Source: JBMFVE01 sp049966155
GTDB taxonomy: Bacteria; Bacteroidota; Ignavibacteria; Kryptoniales; JAKASW01
Length of the DNA: 64,000 nt
Reading direction: 5' to 3'
Assembly (NCBI GenBank): GCA_049966155.1
Contig: JBMFVE010000006.1
Location: 1 to 64,000 of the forward strand
The position numbers and the translations under genes were made by a program. Positions 17,680 to 27,100 of this stretch are shown piece after piece; within the stretch, counting starts at the first letter, position 1, and each line of letters begins with the position of its first letter. The notes under the pieces are model-generated. The model saw only the letters and a program-made list of their open reading frames with translations. It was not told the origin of the DNA and searched no databases.

Positions 17680-18600
17680 ATGCCATTTAAAATAGCACAT
17701 ATCTCGGACACGCACATCAGCCCGGAGTACAACCGAAAAAACATCTACAGACTCAAATCCCTGTTGTCATATATAGTCGACAGAAATTATGACCACATAG
17801 CAATTACAGGGGATATTACTGCCGAAGGAGGTCGGGAGGAATTACGCTCAGTTAGAAAGCTCCTTAAATATTTCGATCTTCTCCATTTTGATAAGGTTTC
17901 AATTGTAGTAGGTAATCATGACATTTTTGGCGGCATACATCGGGCAGAAGATTTGCTCTCATTTCCCAGAAAATGCAGGGGTGTGAATTATAAAAAACAA
18001 CTCAGTTTCTTTCATGCAGCTTTTAAGGAACTTTATACAAAAGGCATCCCCAATGCCTTAAATCCGTATCCATATGTGAAATTTGTTAGTCAGATAGCTT
18101 TTATCGGCATAAATTCCATCTCCCCATATAGCCATCTGGGTAACCCATTTGGATCAAATGGCAAGGTAGATGATCTTCAATTTGATGGATTGTCTAAGCT
18201 ATTGTCCCACCCAACCTTAAAGAATTACTTTAAGGTCGTCCTCATACATCATCATTTTAATAAATATGAGCCAAAACCCGCTGGTATAGCTGATTGGCTT
18301 TATCACAGGTTTGAAGCTGTGACTCTCAAACTTCATGGCTCCGGCAAATTGCTAAAACTATTTTCAAATGAAGGGGTTAATGTGATTTTACATGGCCACA
18401 CTCACGTAATTGGCACTTACAAGATTTGTGATATTCCTTTTTCCAGTACCGCACTAATTCCACTTAATAATGATAGCAAGAAAGTCCATTTTAACGAGCT
18501 GACCGTCTTTGACCAGAATCGGGTTACAATAGTCCCTGTTGCAGTTGATCCACAAAAGAGTCACACCCTGGAGTCCGAAAACGTTCCCTGGCAAAACTAA
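17680..18600 (+). CDS. Calcineurin-like metallophosphoesterase
   Basis: This cytoplasmic metallophosphoesterase of 306 residues has the full metal-binding set: HISDTHIS (D10, H12), ITGDITAEGG, VVGNHDIFGG, LIHHHF and HGHTHVIG. Such enzymes hydrolyse phosphomonoesters or diesters (cyclic nucleotides, nucleotide sugars, UDP-diacylglucosamine in LpxH-like forms). The substrate is not evident; the length and the GHTH block resemble the CpdA/3',5'-cAMP phosphodiesterase-like group. It has no signal peptide. It ends eight bases from the end of the convergent gene on the other strand, with no terminator between. Confidence 0.88.
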   Translation: MPFKIAHISDTHISPEYNRKNIYRLKSLLSYIVDRNYDHIAITGDITAEGGREELRSVRKLLKYFDLLHFDKVSIVVGNHDIFGGIHRAEDLLSFPRKCRGVNYKKQLSFFHAAFKELYTKGIPNALNPYPYVKFVSQIAFIGINSISPYSHLGNPFGSNGKVDDLQFDGLSKLLSHPTLKNYFKVVLIHHHFNKYEPKPAGIADWLYHRFEAVTLKLHGSGKLLKLFSNEGVNVILHGHTHVIGTYKICDIPFSSTALIPLNNDSKKVHFNELTVFDQNRVTIVPVAVDPQKSHTLESENVPWQN

Positions 18601-18607
18601 TCATAAT

Positions 18608-19579
18608 TCAAAATTGATAACTAAATCCCAATTCAGTCATATATCCGGCATTTAAAGGCAAAGCCTTCATTGACATTTGTGCCCTGATTTTTTTCTCCTT
18701 TGCATGTGCGTAAAGAGCGGCCTCTATTGCAGATATAAAATGGTTGACAATTACAACACCAACAGCCGTTGATGCAATTGCGTAGTAGTCATTTGCCAAT
18801 CCTCGCTGGTCCATATAGTAGCTGCTGTGCGGTGTACTGCCATGCACATAATCAACAAACAAACTATCACCTCCTGCAAGGTGACGAACAGCTTTTCCCC
18901 ATTCGGAGTCGTCCCATCCCTGCCTGAACTGTGGATACTTCCCGATTAGTTCGTAATATTGCTGTTGACCATGGGGAGGTAAAAGATGTGAAAAATAACC
19001 ACCAATGGCGCTCTCCACCTGATTGAGCGCATACCAATCCACGTCGCTCCATGGTTCGGGTACACCTTTATTAACTATCATTTTCTGGACATATTCCTGG
19101 GCAATCTGCGCATTTGCACCCGTTGTCCCATTTACATTCATAATAAGATTGAGATCCTGCTTTATCCATTGTGCATACTGAAGTGCGCTCCAATGCCCAT
19201 CGCTGTAATTTCTTGATGATGTTCCGTCAGCATACTGCTGGAAAAAATTTGTTTGATTATCGCCTTTCTTATTCCAGACAACGTTGACAACCCAACCAGC
19301 TACTTCAACAGCAAAAAAAATCCCTGCTTTCAAATAATTTCCATTGTATGCCTGTCCAGCACCAGGTATTATCAAAGAAAACAAACCTGACTTTAGTGCA
19401 GCTCGCGTTTCGATAACAGCGGTGCTGTCGTTTGTGGAAAAGTTATCCGGCTCTGATACAAGGTTTTCTGAAAAAAGATCATTTGAGAGTACACCTGTCA
19501 GATTATGTGTATTACGATACTGTGCAAGGAGGTTTGAAGTAAGGAAAAGGGTTAAGAAGAAAGCAACTCTCGTGTTCAT
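18608..19579 (-). CDS. DUF5683-like membrane/periplasmic protein of unknown function
   Basis: The protein starts with a signal peptide (MNTRVAFFLTLFLTSNLLAQ). It has the IIPGAGQAYNGNYLKAGIFF motif typical of DUF5683-type proteins, followed by hydrophobic segments (FFAVEVAGWVVNVVW, and AIASTAVGVVIVNHFISAIEA near the end). I place the start at ATG 19579 because GAGGTG lies seven bases before it; an ATG four codons upstream has no such site. It is the last gene of the porU-porV unit, 27 bases after the peptidase/barrel gene. Function is unknown. An envelope role linked to T9SS export is only suggested by position. Confidence 0.7.
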   Translation of the reverse strand: MNTRVAFFLTLFLTSNLLAQYRNTHNLTGVLSNDLFSENLVSEPDNFSTNDSTAVIETRAALKSGLFSLIIPGAGQAYNGNYLKAGIFFAVEVAGWVVNVVWNKKGDNQTNFFQQYADGTSSRNYSDGHWSALQYAQWIKQDLNLIMNVNGTTGANAQIAQEYVQKMIVNKGVPEPWSDVDWYALNQVESAIGGYFSHLLPPHGQQQYYELIGKYPQFRQGWDDSEWGKAVRHLAGGDSLFVDYVHGSTPHSSYYMDQRGLANDYYAIASTAVGVVIVNHFISAIEAALYAHAKEKKIRAQMSMKALPLNAGYMTELGFSYQF

Positions 19580-19606
19580 TTGACACCTCATCTAAATTTT
19601 AATTTC

Positions 19607-22600
19607 CTAAAAATCGAGGATGCTGAAGTCAAAGGTCATACCAAAGTAAAATCGCCATTCCTTTCCGTAAGTCGCTACGGTTTTGAATTGAGGAACGTCA
19701 TGAGTGAATTTATCGAATCCATACGCTGCATCAAAGAATATAGCTGTAGGAAAGCTATAGAATGAAAACCCGCTCAGTCTGAGCTGAGCCCCCGCATCCT
19801 TTCTAAGCTTAAGCCCATTGATGTCACCATTCCATCCGTTTCCGATGTCAGAGTAAAGTGCAAGATATAGATCGCTCAGATAAAATTGTAAAATTTGTTT
19901 ATTTATATCTCTAAAGAGAGGGAAACGGTACATCAGGTTTACCGTGAGAATCCGGTTGCCGCTAATTGAATAAAACGGGTATCCTTTCATTCCGATAAGT
20001 CCACCGCCATAAAAATCAAAAAAACTGTTTATCGTAGGACCAAATGTATATCCGAAATGAAGCTTTAGAGAAACTGCGTCATCATCTTTAAACAATGGCA
20101 TTGCAGCGTAGTTTAAAAGTTCAGTCCTTATAAAGTTAAATTTCTGGTATATCGGCACCAACATGCCGTCGACATACTGATAGTTACCGTCGGCATTCAA
20201 CTTATCAAGGTCGCCGCTTAATGTAAGGCGTGTTCGGATTCCCAGCGGATTTATGCTGGAATTTCTCGAGGGTTTTATCTCATCGAGACCAAGCTGAAAA
20301 TAGAAGGTTCTACCCAGGTAATAAACATCTCCAGAAGAGGGTATATAAGCTCCCAATTCAGGCAATGTAAATCCACCAATAGTTGAATTATACCTGTCGA
20401 ACGTGAATCCCAATGAAAGGTTCAAAGAGGGAATAACTATTGGTCCGCTAAAGGCAGTGCTGACCTCTATCAAATTGTAAGTCACAGGCACCTGTATTGT
20501 GTCAGCGCCGAGCCCGATTTTCCCCTGTGTCTGGCGGGATAAATTATAGGCTGACATTGTAAATTTTGGGTAGATTCCAAGTGATGATAGACCGGGTAAT
20601 TTGTCATTGTAGTTCAGTTGAAGAAAGAGATCGCGCTCCAGCAATTTGTTAAGTGTGGCACCTCCAAAAATATCATATTTCCCAACGACATCCGTTGAAT
20701 AAAAGTAAAGACCAGCTTTCAGTTCATCAAAAAAACTTGTATGTGGATTGTAATTGTCATAAAGCAAAACCGGATAAAACGACATGCTTGTTGTGACAGA
20801 TTCATATGGTTTTGATTTATAACTTTGAACATTCATGTCATCAAAGTGCTTGATTGCTGAAGGAAAATATTCTCCTCCTGTGCTTGCCAGATTTACAGGA
20901 TAAATGCTTACAATATATCGCGGAATGTCCTTAATTGGCTGACACTCCCTTAAATATGCTAATTTGTACCCATTCCAGTGATATGAAGAGTATGCGATCC
21001 GGCCGTCAGCAGAGACAGAGGGCATAAAAGCACCCCCAAGGACATCCGTCAGCGGAACAATATTTCCTGTCGCCAGATCAATCCTGTACAAATTGAAAAT
21101 TCCTGAACGATCTGAAGAAAAGACAACGTCGCTGTCGTGGTTTACAAATACAGGGTCACGGGAGTCCTCTCCGTCAGGCGTTATGAACCTGTAAGAGCTA
21201 TCTTTTAATGTATAAATTGCAAGCCGCCGTGAATCAGTTATTGAATAAACAAATATAATCATGCTTCCATCAGACGACCAATGAGGTGTATAAACCTGTT
21301 CTCCATTCCTGAAGTCTGTCAGTTTCCTGACATTTAAAAGTCTTGACTGATTAAAATCCACATCAGCTTCATAGAGGTTGCCGGTACCATCTTTTTCAAT
21401 TACAAAAGCCACTTTTTTGCCATCAGATGAAAGAGAAGGATAGTTTGCTCGCATCGCACGGGTTAAGCGAATTTCCTTCCCTTTCTCCATATTGTACGCA
21501 TATATATCATACAAACTATACCAGAACGGGTTAAATCTTGTTTGCTTCGAATATACAATGTATTTCCCATCAGGCGTCCATGACAATTCACTAGAGACTC
21601 CTTTAACTAATTCTTTTTCTGAACTGTCGGAAGTACTATAGAGATAAATGGAGGAGGTTGAAAAATAATCGTTACTTTTGTTTGAGCAATATGCTATATA
21701 TTTGCCGTCTGGAGAAAATTGAGGGAAGAGATTTGCAAATCCTCTCTTCTCAATAATATCACCTTCGACAAGGTTTTCTTTTATGGAACCAATCTTTGTC
21801 CTGTAGTTTTCTTCGAGAAAAGCTTTCCAATCATCATAAACCCTCATTGCAGAAATTCCAAGAACTTTCTCGAATGCATAGTTGATATTGAAAGCACCGA
21901 CAGAGCGCATTGCCTCAGAGAGTTTAAGAAGTACGTCAGGACCGTATTTTCCCGCAATGTAGTGCACAAAAGCAAAACCGGCATTGTATGTTGACTCATT
22001 TCCAAGGCTTGTCTTTCCAAACCCTCCCATTTCGTCGAGTGTTAGCATATGATTATCGAGCACATACATCCTCAAAATCATGTCTCTGTGTGTATCCCAT
22101 GTATCATAATCAAGACCCGGAACATTGTATTGAGCAACTCCTTCGGCAAACCACGCCGGGATGACAATTCCGCTAACAGGATAGCTTACAACCACGTTTG
22201 GATAGCCATAAAGCACATCAGGCCTCCGTTCTGACTCATAACCCAGCCATTGCACATAGATTGCGGGAAATCGTCTCCCAAACTTCATTGCTGTCTGCAT
22301 TTGAACATCGTGAGTGAATTCGTGTGTAATGACGTTTCGTAACCAGTTGTGAGTTCCTCTCAGAGCAAAATCAAGTGATGATGCCCATATATCAATTTTG
22401 TTGTCATAAAAATAAGTCGCACCATTTGCATAATCGTCGGTATCCCAGAGCACAAGAGAAACTTTTTGTGACGGCCTGTGATGATAAAGTGATGTTACAG
22501 GTCCGTAAATTTCTTCTGCAATCTTTGCTACTGTTTGAGCTGTCCTCTCTTCACCCTGATGATAATCAACATAAAAATGCTCTGTCTCTATTGTACGCCA

Positions 22601-22723
22601 GTTCAGTTCCGGATGGATAAATTCTTCCTGAGCTGAAGCAGCTCCAAAAGTCAAGATGATAAATAGAATAACAAACTTGAAATATAACCCAGTCATTTCA
22701 AATTCAATTCTTCCATCCGTCAT
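19607..22723 (-). CDS. Metallopeptidase-like / TolB-type propeller / outer-membrane barrel fusion
   Basis: This 1038-aa exported protein has three parts. Residues about 30-300 resemble a gluzincin (peptidase MA-like) with NVITHEFTHDVQ (HExxH) and WFAEGVAQY, which could supply the third zinc ligand. Residues about 315-600 are PD40/TolB-like beta-propeller blades (FSPDGKYIAYCS, WTPDGKYIVYS, LSSDGKKVAFV, WSSDGSMIIFV). The last 400 residues look like an Omp85-type surface-antigen barrel ending FYFGMTFDFSILDF, with a terminal aromatic residue. ATG 22723 overlaps the previous stop (ATGA), which indicates translational coupling. A start at the tenth codon would give a cleaner signal peptide. The zinc motif looks intact; activity is inferred. 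Confidence 0.78.
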   Translation of the reverse strand: MTDGRIEFEMTGLYFKFVILFIILTFGAASAQEEFIHPELNWRTIETEHFYVDYHQGEERTAQTVAKIAEEIYGPVTSLYHHRPSQKVSLVLWDTDDYANGATYFYDNKIDIWASSLDFALRGTHNWLRNVITHEFTHDVQMQTAMKFGRRFPAIYVQWLGYESERRPDVLYGYPNVVVSYPVSGIVIPAWFAEGVAQYNVPGLDYDTWDTHRDMILRMYVLDNHMLTLDEMGGFGKTSLGNESTYNAGFAFVHYIAGKYGPDVLLKLSEAMRSVGAFNINYAFEKVLGISAMRVYDDWKAFLEENYRTKIGSIKENLVEGDIIEKRGFANLFPQFSPDGKYIAYCSNKSNDYFSTSSIYLYSTSDSSEKELVKGVSSELSWTPDGKYIVYSKQTRFNPFWYSLYDIYAYNMEKGKEIRLTRAMRANYPSLSSDGKKVAFVIEKDGTGNLYEADVDFNQSRLLNVRKLTDFRNGEQVYTPHWSSDGSMIIFVYSITDSRRLAIYTLKDSSYRFITPDGEDSRDPVFVNHDSDVVFSSDRSGIFNLYRIDLATGNIVPLTDVLGGAFMPSVSADGRIAYSSYHWNGYKLAYLRECQPIKDIPRYIVSIYPVNLASTGGEYFPSAIKHFDDMNVQSYKSKPYESVTTSMSFYPVLLYDNYNPHTSFFDELKAGLYFYSTDVVGKYDIFGGATLNKLLERDLFLQLNYNDKLPGLSSLGIYPKFTMSAYNLSRQTQGKIGLGADTIQVPVTYNLIEVSTAFSGPIVIPSLNLSLGFTFDRYNSTIGGFTLPELGAYIPSSGDVYYLGRTFYFQLGLDEIKPSRNSSINPLGIRTRLTLSGDLDKLNADGNYQYVDGMLVPIYQKFNFIRTELLNYAAMPLFKDDDAVSLKLHFGYTFGPTINSFFDFYGGGLIGMKGYPFYSISGNRILTVNLMYRFPLFRDINKQILQFYLSDLYLALYSDIGNGWNGDINGLKLRKDAGAQLRLSGFSFYSFPTAIFFDAAYGFDKFTHDVPQFKTVATYGKEWRFYFGMTFDFSILDF

Positions 22724-25700
22724 TTTACAACTGCAATCTTAACAATTGACGTGGCTGTCTCATTGGCAGATTGCGCACGGACTCGTGCAAAATAAATTCC
22801 ACTCTGCACATTTGCCGTATTCCATGTTATTTCATTATCAATGCCTCCAAAACCTTCAGTGGAAAAATCGGCCACTTTATCTCCAGCAAAATCAAATACC
22901 GATATATATACACTGGCATTTTCACGCAGATAAAATCTAATTTTTGTCCATCCGTTGGTTGCTGGATTCGGCCAATTGTAAACCCTATCGGGAGGCATCA
23001 AGCTTGCAACTGGAGGAGTTGTCCCATTGACCAGTGGCTCGACGTTCGAATTGGAATGACCTGTATCCCCAAACAAATTCCCCCACAAAATTGAATTAAC
23101 TGATGCCAACCCAAACCTCCAGCCGTAAAGATATCCGTCCATTCCTATCGCTGCCAGACAGAGTCTTCCCTGATCGTCAATGCCCAGAGCTGGACTGGAA
23201 GATAGTCCTCCCCCAATAGACAGGGGAAAACCGGGCAAATCTCTATTGGTTCCCGAGGTAACAGCATGAAGCGAGCCATCCGCAGTACCAAAAACAACTT
23301 CCGGTTTCCCATCACCATTTAAATCAGCAATAGCTATATTGCCGACTATCGAGTCAGCGTTTAACGGAGCATTCGGCAATAGGGGAATATAAATCGGAAA
23401 ACCGATTTCAACAGCACCTGTATAGTTTAGTGCGTAAATTTTTGTCTCGGTTGCAAAAAGAATATCTCTGCTCCCATTTCCCTCGATGTCTGCAATGACA
23501 GGGCCAGATGTAATGGTTTCTCCTGGAGGCGTATTGAATATAGTTTTTTCAACTGATCCAGCGGAATCATATCTGATGCTCACTGAGTATTTATGAAGGA
23601 AAATTTCATAAGGTAATTTGTAGGGTAGCAGTGTACCGTATGACACAGATATTATGGGATCTGCAGATACTCCCGATAAAAATTGAGTTTGGCCTGAGTT
23701 GATGGACACACGGACAGCGCTTTGTCCTAATGCGATAAATGTCATCGAATCTATAGCGGCATAATTACCCAGATTTGTGTTAAAAACAGCAGAAGTAGCA
23801 TTCTGCCCTATTACTGAAAGTGGTGTAGATACAGGCAAATAAAAGAGCGTATCCAATCGACCATCGGCAGAAAAAATAGCACCTGTAGATCTGTCAAATG
23901 CAGCTGCCAATATCCTGCTTCCCAGAAGGTGAAGCGGAGAGGTAATTGTAAACGGAATCGGACTGGTGAATAGTGTATCTAATGCACCGTTGACACTCAA
24001 GGATTTTGTTGAAAAACAATACAAAATCGAGTCATCAGCAGCGAAAATAGTTGTGGCCCCCGATGATGCTGAGATAACGGGTTGAAATGCGCCGCCAGTT
24101 TTAGAGAGTAGACCAGTTGAGTCCGAAGTCAGTGAACTGCCGTCACTATAATACGCGTATAATGATTTCCCATTGTTAGCAATTAACCCTACCCTTGCAC
24201 TTGAGCCAATTCTGACAAACTCAGGAGATGAACTTCGGACTGCACCAGCAATATACTTTGGAAATCCAGCCATTGGGACAACAAGAGTATCGCCAATCCT
24301 TACTGTGCAGGTCATCAAGCTATCCGAGCTGCTGAATCCGTATATGTATACATGTGAATTAGCGCCACTGTAGCTGTTAGAGTTTGGGTGAGAAATTGGA
24401 GAAAATTGGTTAATATACATTACTGCAGGATTCCCATTAAACCAAAAGTCAAAAGGAGAACCATCATAGTAGTAAAAACCCGTGAGGGTAGTAATCAATT
24501 TTCCAATTTCAAGAGCGCCGTGAGCTTCCATTAATGCAACGCCGCGGTGAAATGGATCAGCGTTAACCGTGTTACTGGCGAGATTCTTGTTTATAACGTT
24601 TTCATCTATATGCCAGATTAAAATTCCACCATTGTAAATCTTACCATTATATTGTCCCCCTGGAAGTGCCCAGTCATACTCATCGGCATCGGTTACAACA
24701 CCATTGATTCCCTTCACCTGGACACCATCGAAGTTTGTCGTGTCATTTGTTATAGTTTGTATGGAAGTCTTGCCTTGAAAATACGTTGTTAGTTTCAGGC
24801 CGTCATGATTAGCGTCACGCTCCCGGTTCTCAAGAAGAAAATACTCGCTTCCGCTTACAGGGACTTTCACCACGTTGTAGCTTGAAGTCTCATTTGCATG
24901 AAGAATCACCGTTGTAGGGATGGCAGAAGAAACAGTAACAGGTTCTACCCACCCGAGATAAATTTTCTCCCACGCTGACGGCTCTGGGGGAAATATTCCC
25001 CCGTAAGCAAAGATTGCCTGCCCATCCATCAAACCAAATCTTCCTATTCCAGTAATTCCAGTTTGGGAATCAAATAAATCCGGCAGTCCCAGAAAGCTAC
25101 CAAAGCTCGACGCAAGGAGTCCGTTGGTTCCCAGTTTCAGGTCAACCTGCAAAGACCCGCCGGCATCATAAATCTGATAAAACTCATCTTCGGGCATAAT
25201 TATGGAATTATCAATTAAAAACTTACCGTTATCAACCTCTACACCGTTGTAATTCTGGCCAAATATATTTTGAAGCCCTTTTGGACTCAGATAAATTGAA
25301 GGTATATCATACGGTCTCGGATTGTATCCGAGGGTTGAAGTGAAATCAATGTCACGTCCTGACCCTGCATGAAATATCACGAAACACTGGTACTGGCTGA
25401 AGTCGAAATTTCTATAGAGTGAATCAGCAATATGCCAGGCATCCTGAAACATCAGCCCAACATTTCTCATTGTAGCGTTCCTGGGAGGAGAATAGTATTT
25501 CATTTGATGAGGTAAGGTCACAACTGAGTCCAGAACAGTGAAGTTGATATTGAGCTTTCCTCCGGAAACTTTATAAAAATAGTTCTTGAGAAACGTCAGA
25601 TGATTCTCAAAGTACTTTTTGTTATGCGGTGGTGCATCAAGACCTGAACCAGTCGAAAGGTCAAATTGCCCATCACCACTTGTCAAACTGTCAGTATCAG

Positions 25701-25854
25701 CCTGAAATTGAACCATGATAGCAAGGACGTTTATTGTTCCGACAGCTGCTGGCCTGTTTTCAGACACTGCACTCAATGAAAGAGGATGACTGAATATCTG
25801 ACCAAAAGCAGCTATTGCCGAAAGAAAAACTGTTGCTGCTGCAATGATTGGCAA
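22720..25854 (-). CDS. M6-peptidase-like secreted protein, zinc site lost, with FG-GAP repeats and T9SS domain
   Basis: The 1044-aa protein has a hydrophobic signal (TVFLSAIAAFG-Q), an M6/immune-inhibitor-A-like region (about 40-400), FG-GAP/VCBS-like blades (IADIEGNGSRDILFAT, IADLNGDGKPEVVFGT; about 760-900) and a T9SS sorting domain (WPNPATNGWTKIRF ... GIYFARV). At the place of the zinc motif HExGHxLGLPDLYD it reads SSFGSFLGLPDLFD, so both His and the Glu are Ser. FGLMDG and LIWHIDE, conserved in the family, remain. It is therefore probably a non-catalytic M6 homologue. TTG 25854 is the assumed start; no clear ribosome binding site is seen and a start further upstream is possible. It sits 16 bases after porV. 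Confidence 0.82.
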   Translation of the reverse strand: MPIIAAATVFLSAIAAFGQIFSHPLSLSAVSENRPAAVGTINVLAIMVQFQADTDSLTSGDGQFDLSTGSGLDAPPHNKKYFENHLTFLKNYFYKVSGGKLNINFTVLDSVVTLPHQMKYYSPPRNATMRNVGLMFQDAWHIADSLYRNFDFSQYQCFVIFHAGSGRDIDFTSTLGYNPRPYDIPSIYLSPKGLQNIFGQNYNGVEVDNGKFLIDNSIIMPEDEFYQIYDAGGSLQVDLKLGTNGLLASSFGSFLGLPDLFDSQTGITGIGRFGLMDGQAIFAYGGIFPPEPSAWEKIYLGWVEPVTVSSAIPTTVILHANETSSYNVVKVPVSGSEYFLLENRERDANHDGLKLTTYFQGKTSIQTITNDTTNFDGVQVKGINGVVTDADEYDWALPGGQYNGKIYNGGILIWHIDENVINKNLASNTVNADPFHRGVALMEAHGALEIGKLITTLTGFYYYDGSPFDFWFNGNPAVMYINQFSPISHPNSNSYSGANSHVYIYGFSSSDSLMTCTVRIGDTLVVPMAGFPKYIAGAVRSSSPEFVRIGSSARVGLIANNGKSLYAYYSDGSSLTSDSTGLLSKTGGAFQPVISASSGATTIFAADDSILYCFSTKSLSVNGALDTLFTSPIPFTITSPLHLLGSRILAAAFDRSTGAIFSADGRLDTLFYLPVSTPLSVIGQNATSAVFNTNLGNYAAIDSMTFIALGQSAVRVSINSGQTQFLSGVSADPIISVSYGTLLPYKLPYEIFLHKYSVSIRYDSAGSVEKTIFNTPPGETITSGPVIADIEGNGSRDILFATETKIYALNYTGAVEIGFPIYIPLLPNAPLNADSIVGNIAIADLNGDGKPEVVFGTADGSLHAVTSGTNRDLPGFPLSIGGGLSSSPALGIDDQGRLCLAAIGMDGYLYGWRFGLASVNSILWGNLFGDTGHSNSNVEPLVNGTTPPVASLMPPDRVYNWPNPATNGWTKIRFYLRENASVYISVFDFAGDKVADFSTEGFGGIDNEITWNTANVQSGIYFARVRAQSANETATSIVKIAVVK

Positions 25855-25870
25855 GGGGTTGAGCGTCGCT

Positions 25871-27031
25871 TTAGAATCCAGAGTGGTTCCCCCAGTTGAG
25901 ACTTAGTGAAAACCTCAATTGATTGGCCAGTGGGCTATTCTGGTCAAATGTTGAATAATAGCTGAAGTCAAACCCATAGATATCATATCGAATGCCCGCT
26001 CCAAATGTCATGAAATTCCTTCCACCAAAATTCGGATTCTCTTTGAAGTAACCAACGCGAAGTGCAATTAACCGTGGGCTCCCGTACCAGTACTCCATAC
26101 CCATGCTCATAATGATTCTTTTAAGCCCGCTTCCATCGCCCCATGTTGTTATTAAAGCTTTTGGAAGGGGATCAACTGTGTTAACACCGTACCATGTTGT
26201 ATCCTGTGTATTTGGGTTTATCTGCATTACAGAGTCGTGTTTGACACGAACCATGGTTCGACTTAAATCAAAGAGAAAATATAAGTTATTGAACTCGCTT
26301 TTAATTGCGTGAACGGAGAGTCCGAGTCGCAGATTTGTTGGAAGAGGATCGGCCTGCGCCTGATCAATATAATACAGTTTTGGGCCCATATTACTTAAAG
26401 CTGCCCCCAGACCAATTCTATTCCCCATCTCCCCGAGAATAGGGAGGTTTAGAGCCTGTGGCCTATAAAGCACACCAACATCGAAACTGACATCGGATGC
26501 AATTCCCTTTCCCTGCTCCTGTTCAGTTCCAAAAGGCGCCAGCTGACTCCTGATATACCTCAGGTTAACTCCAAGTCCTGTGCTTTGAGAAAGTCTTGTA
26601 GCATAAGCAAGTGTAACCGCAAACTCGAATGCACTCCATGTTCCCACCACTGTCGGCCCGTTCGACAACGTCTTATTAAATTTTCCAAGGTTAAAGTACG
26701 TCACACTGGCAGCAACGGTGCCATCCCAATCTTCAAGATAGTGACGGTATGCCAGATAGTCATAGCTCAAGTCTGAACTAAATTGGGGAAGCCATGGCGC
26801 ATGAGTTAAACTGATTTCGTCTCCCTGGGAAAAAGCCAACCCCCCTACATTCCAGAAAATGGCCGAGACATCATCAGCCCTTCCTGTCCCGGTCTCTCCC
26901 AGGCCGCTTGCCCGGGCGTCCGGAGCAATTAAGAGAAACGGAACGGCAGTTTCACCTTGCGCATATGCACCTGAACTGAGTATTGACATAACCGCCGTCG
27001 CTGCGATTACTGTGATGATAGTTCTTTTCAT
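25871..27031 (-). CDS. porV: Type IX secretion outer-membrane protein PorV
   Basis: PorV (LptO) is the outer-membrane shuttle that carries T9SS substrates from the SprA translocon to the PorU sortase. The 386-aa protein has a signal peptide (ending AYA-Q), then the characteristic FLLIAPDARASGLGETGTG with AIFWNVGGLAF, an OmpP1/FadL-like start. Amphipathic beta strands continue to the C-terminus (RFSLSLNW). AGGAG precedes the ATG. It lies 70 bases after porU, the gene it works with. The length and opening motif fit the family well. A second, shorter PorV/PorQ-like gene lies near 57.2 kb. Confidence 0.92.
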   Translation of the reverse strand: MKRTIITVIAATAVMSILSSGAYAQGETAVPFLLIAPDARASGLGETGTGRADDVSAIFWNVGGLAFSQGDEISLTHAPWLPQFSSDLSYDYLAYRHYLEDWDGTVAASVTYFNLGKFNKTLSNGPTVVGTWSAFEFAVTLAYATRLSQSTGLGVNLRYIRSQLAPFGTEQEQGKGIASDVSFDVGVLYRPQALNLPILGEMGNRIGLGAALSNMGPKLYYIDQAQADPLPTNLRLGLSVHAIKSEFNNLYFLFDLSRTMVRVKHDSVMQINPNTQDTTWYGVNTVDPLPKALITTWGDGSGLKRIIMSMGMEYWYGSPRLIALRVGYFKENPNFGGRNFMTFGAGIRYDIYGFDFSYYSTFDQNSPLANQLRFSLSLNWGNHSGF

Positions 27032-27100
27032 TGTTTTTCACTCCTGGTCAAATTTAAAATTAATATTAATGCGTAAACCAAAAAGTTTCTATGCATTGCC

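Noticed and set aside
22720..25854. Annotation as an active M6 metalloprotease
   Set aside because: The HExxH residues are replaced by Ser at the aligned position, so an active peptidase is not supported.
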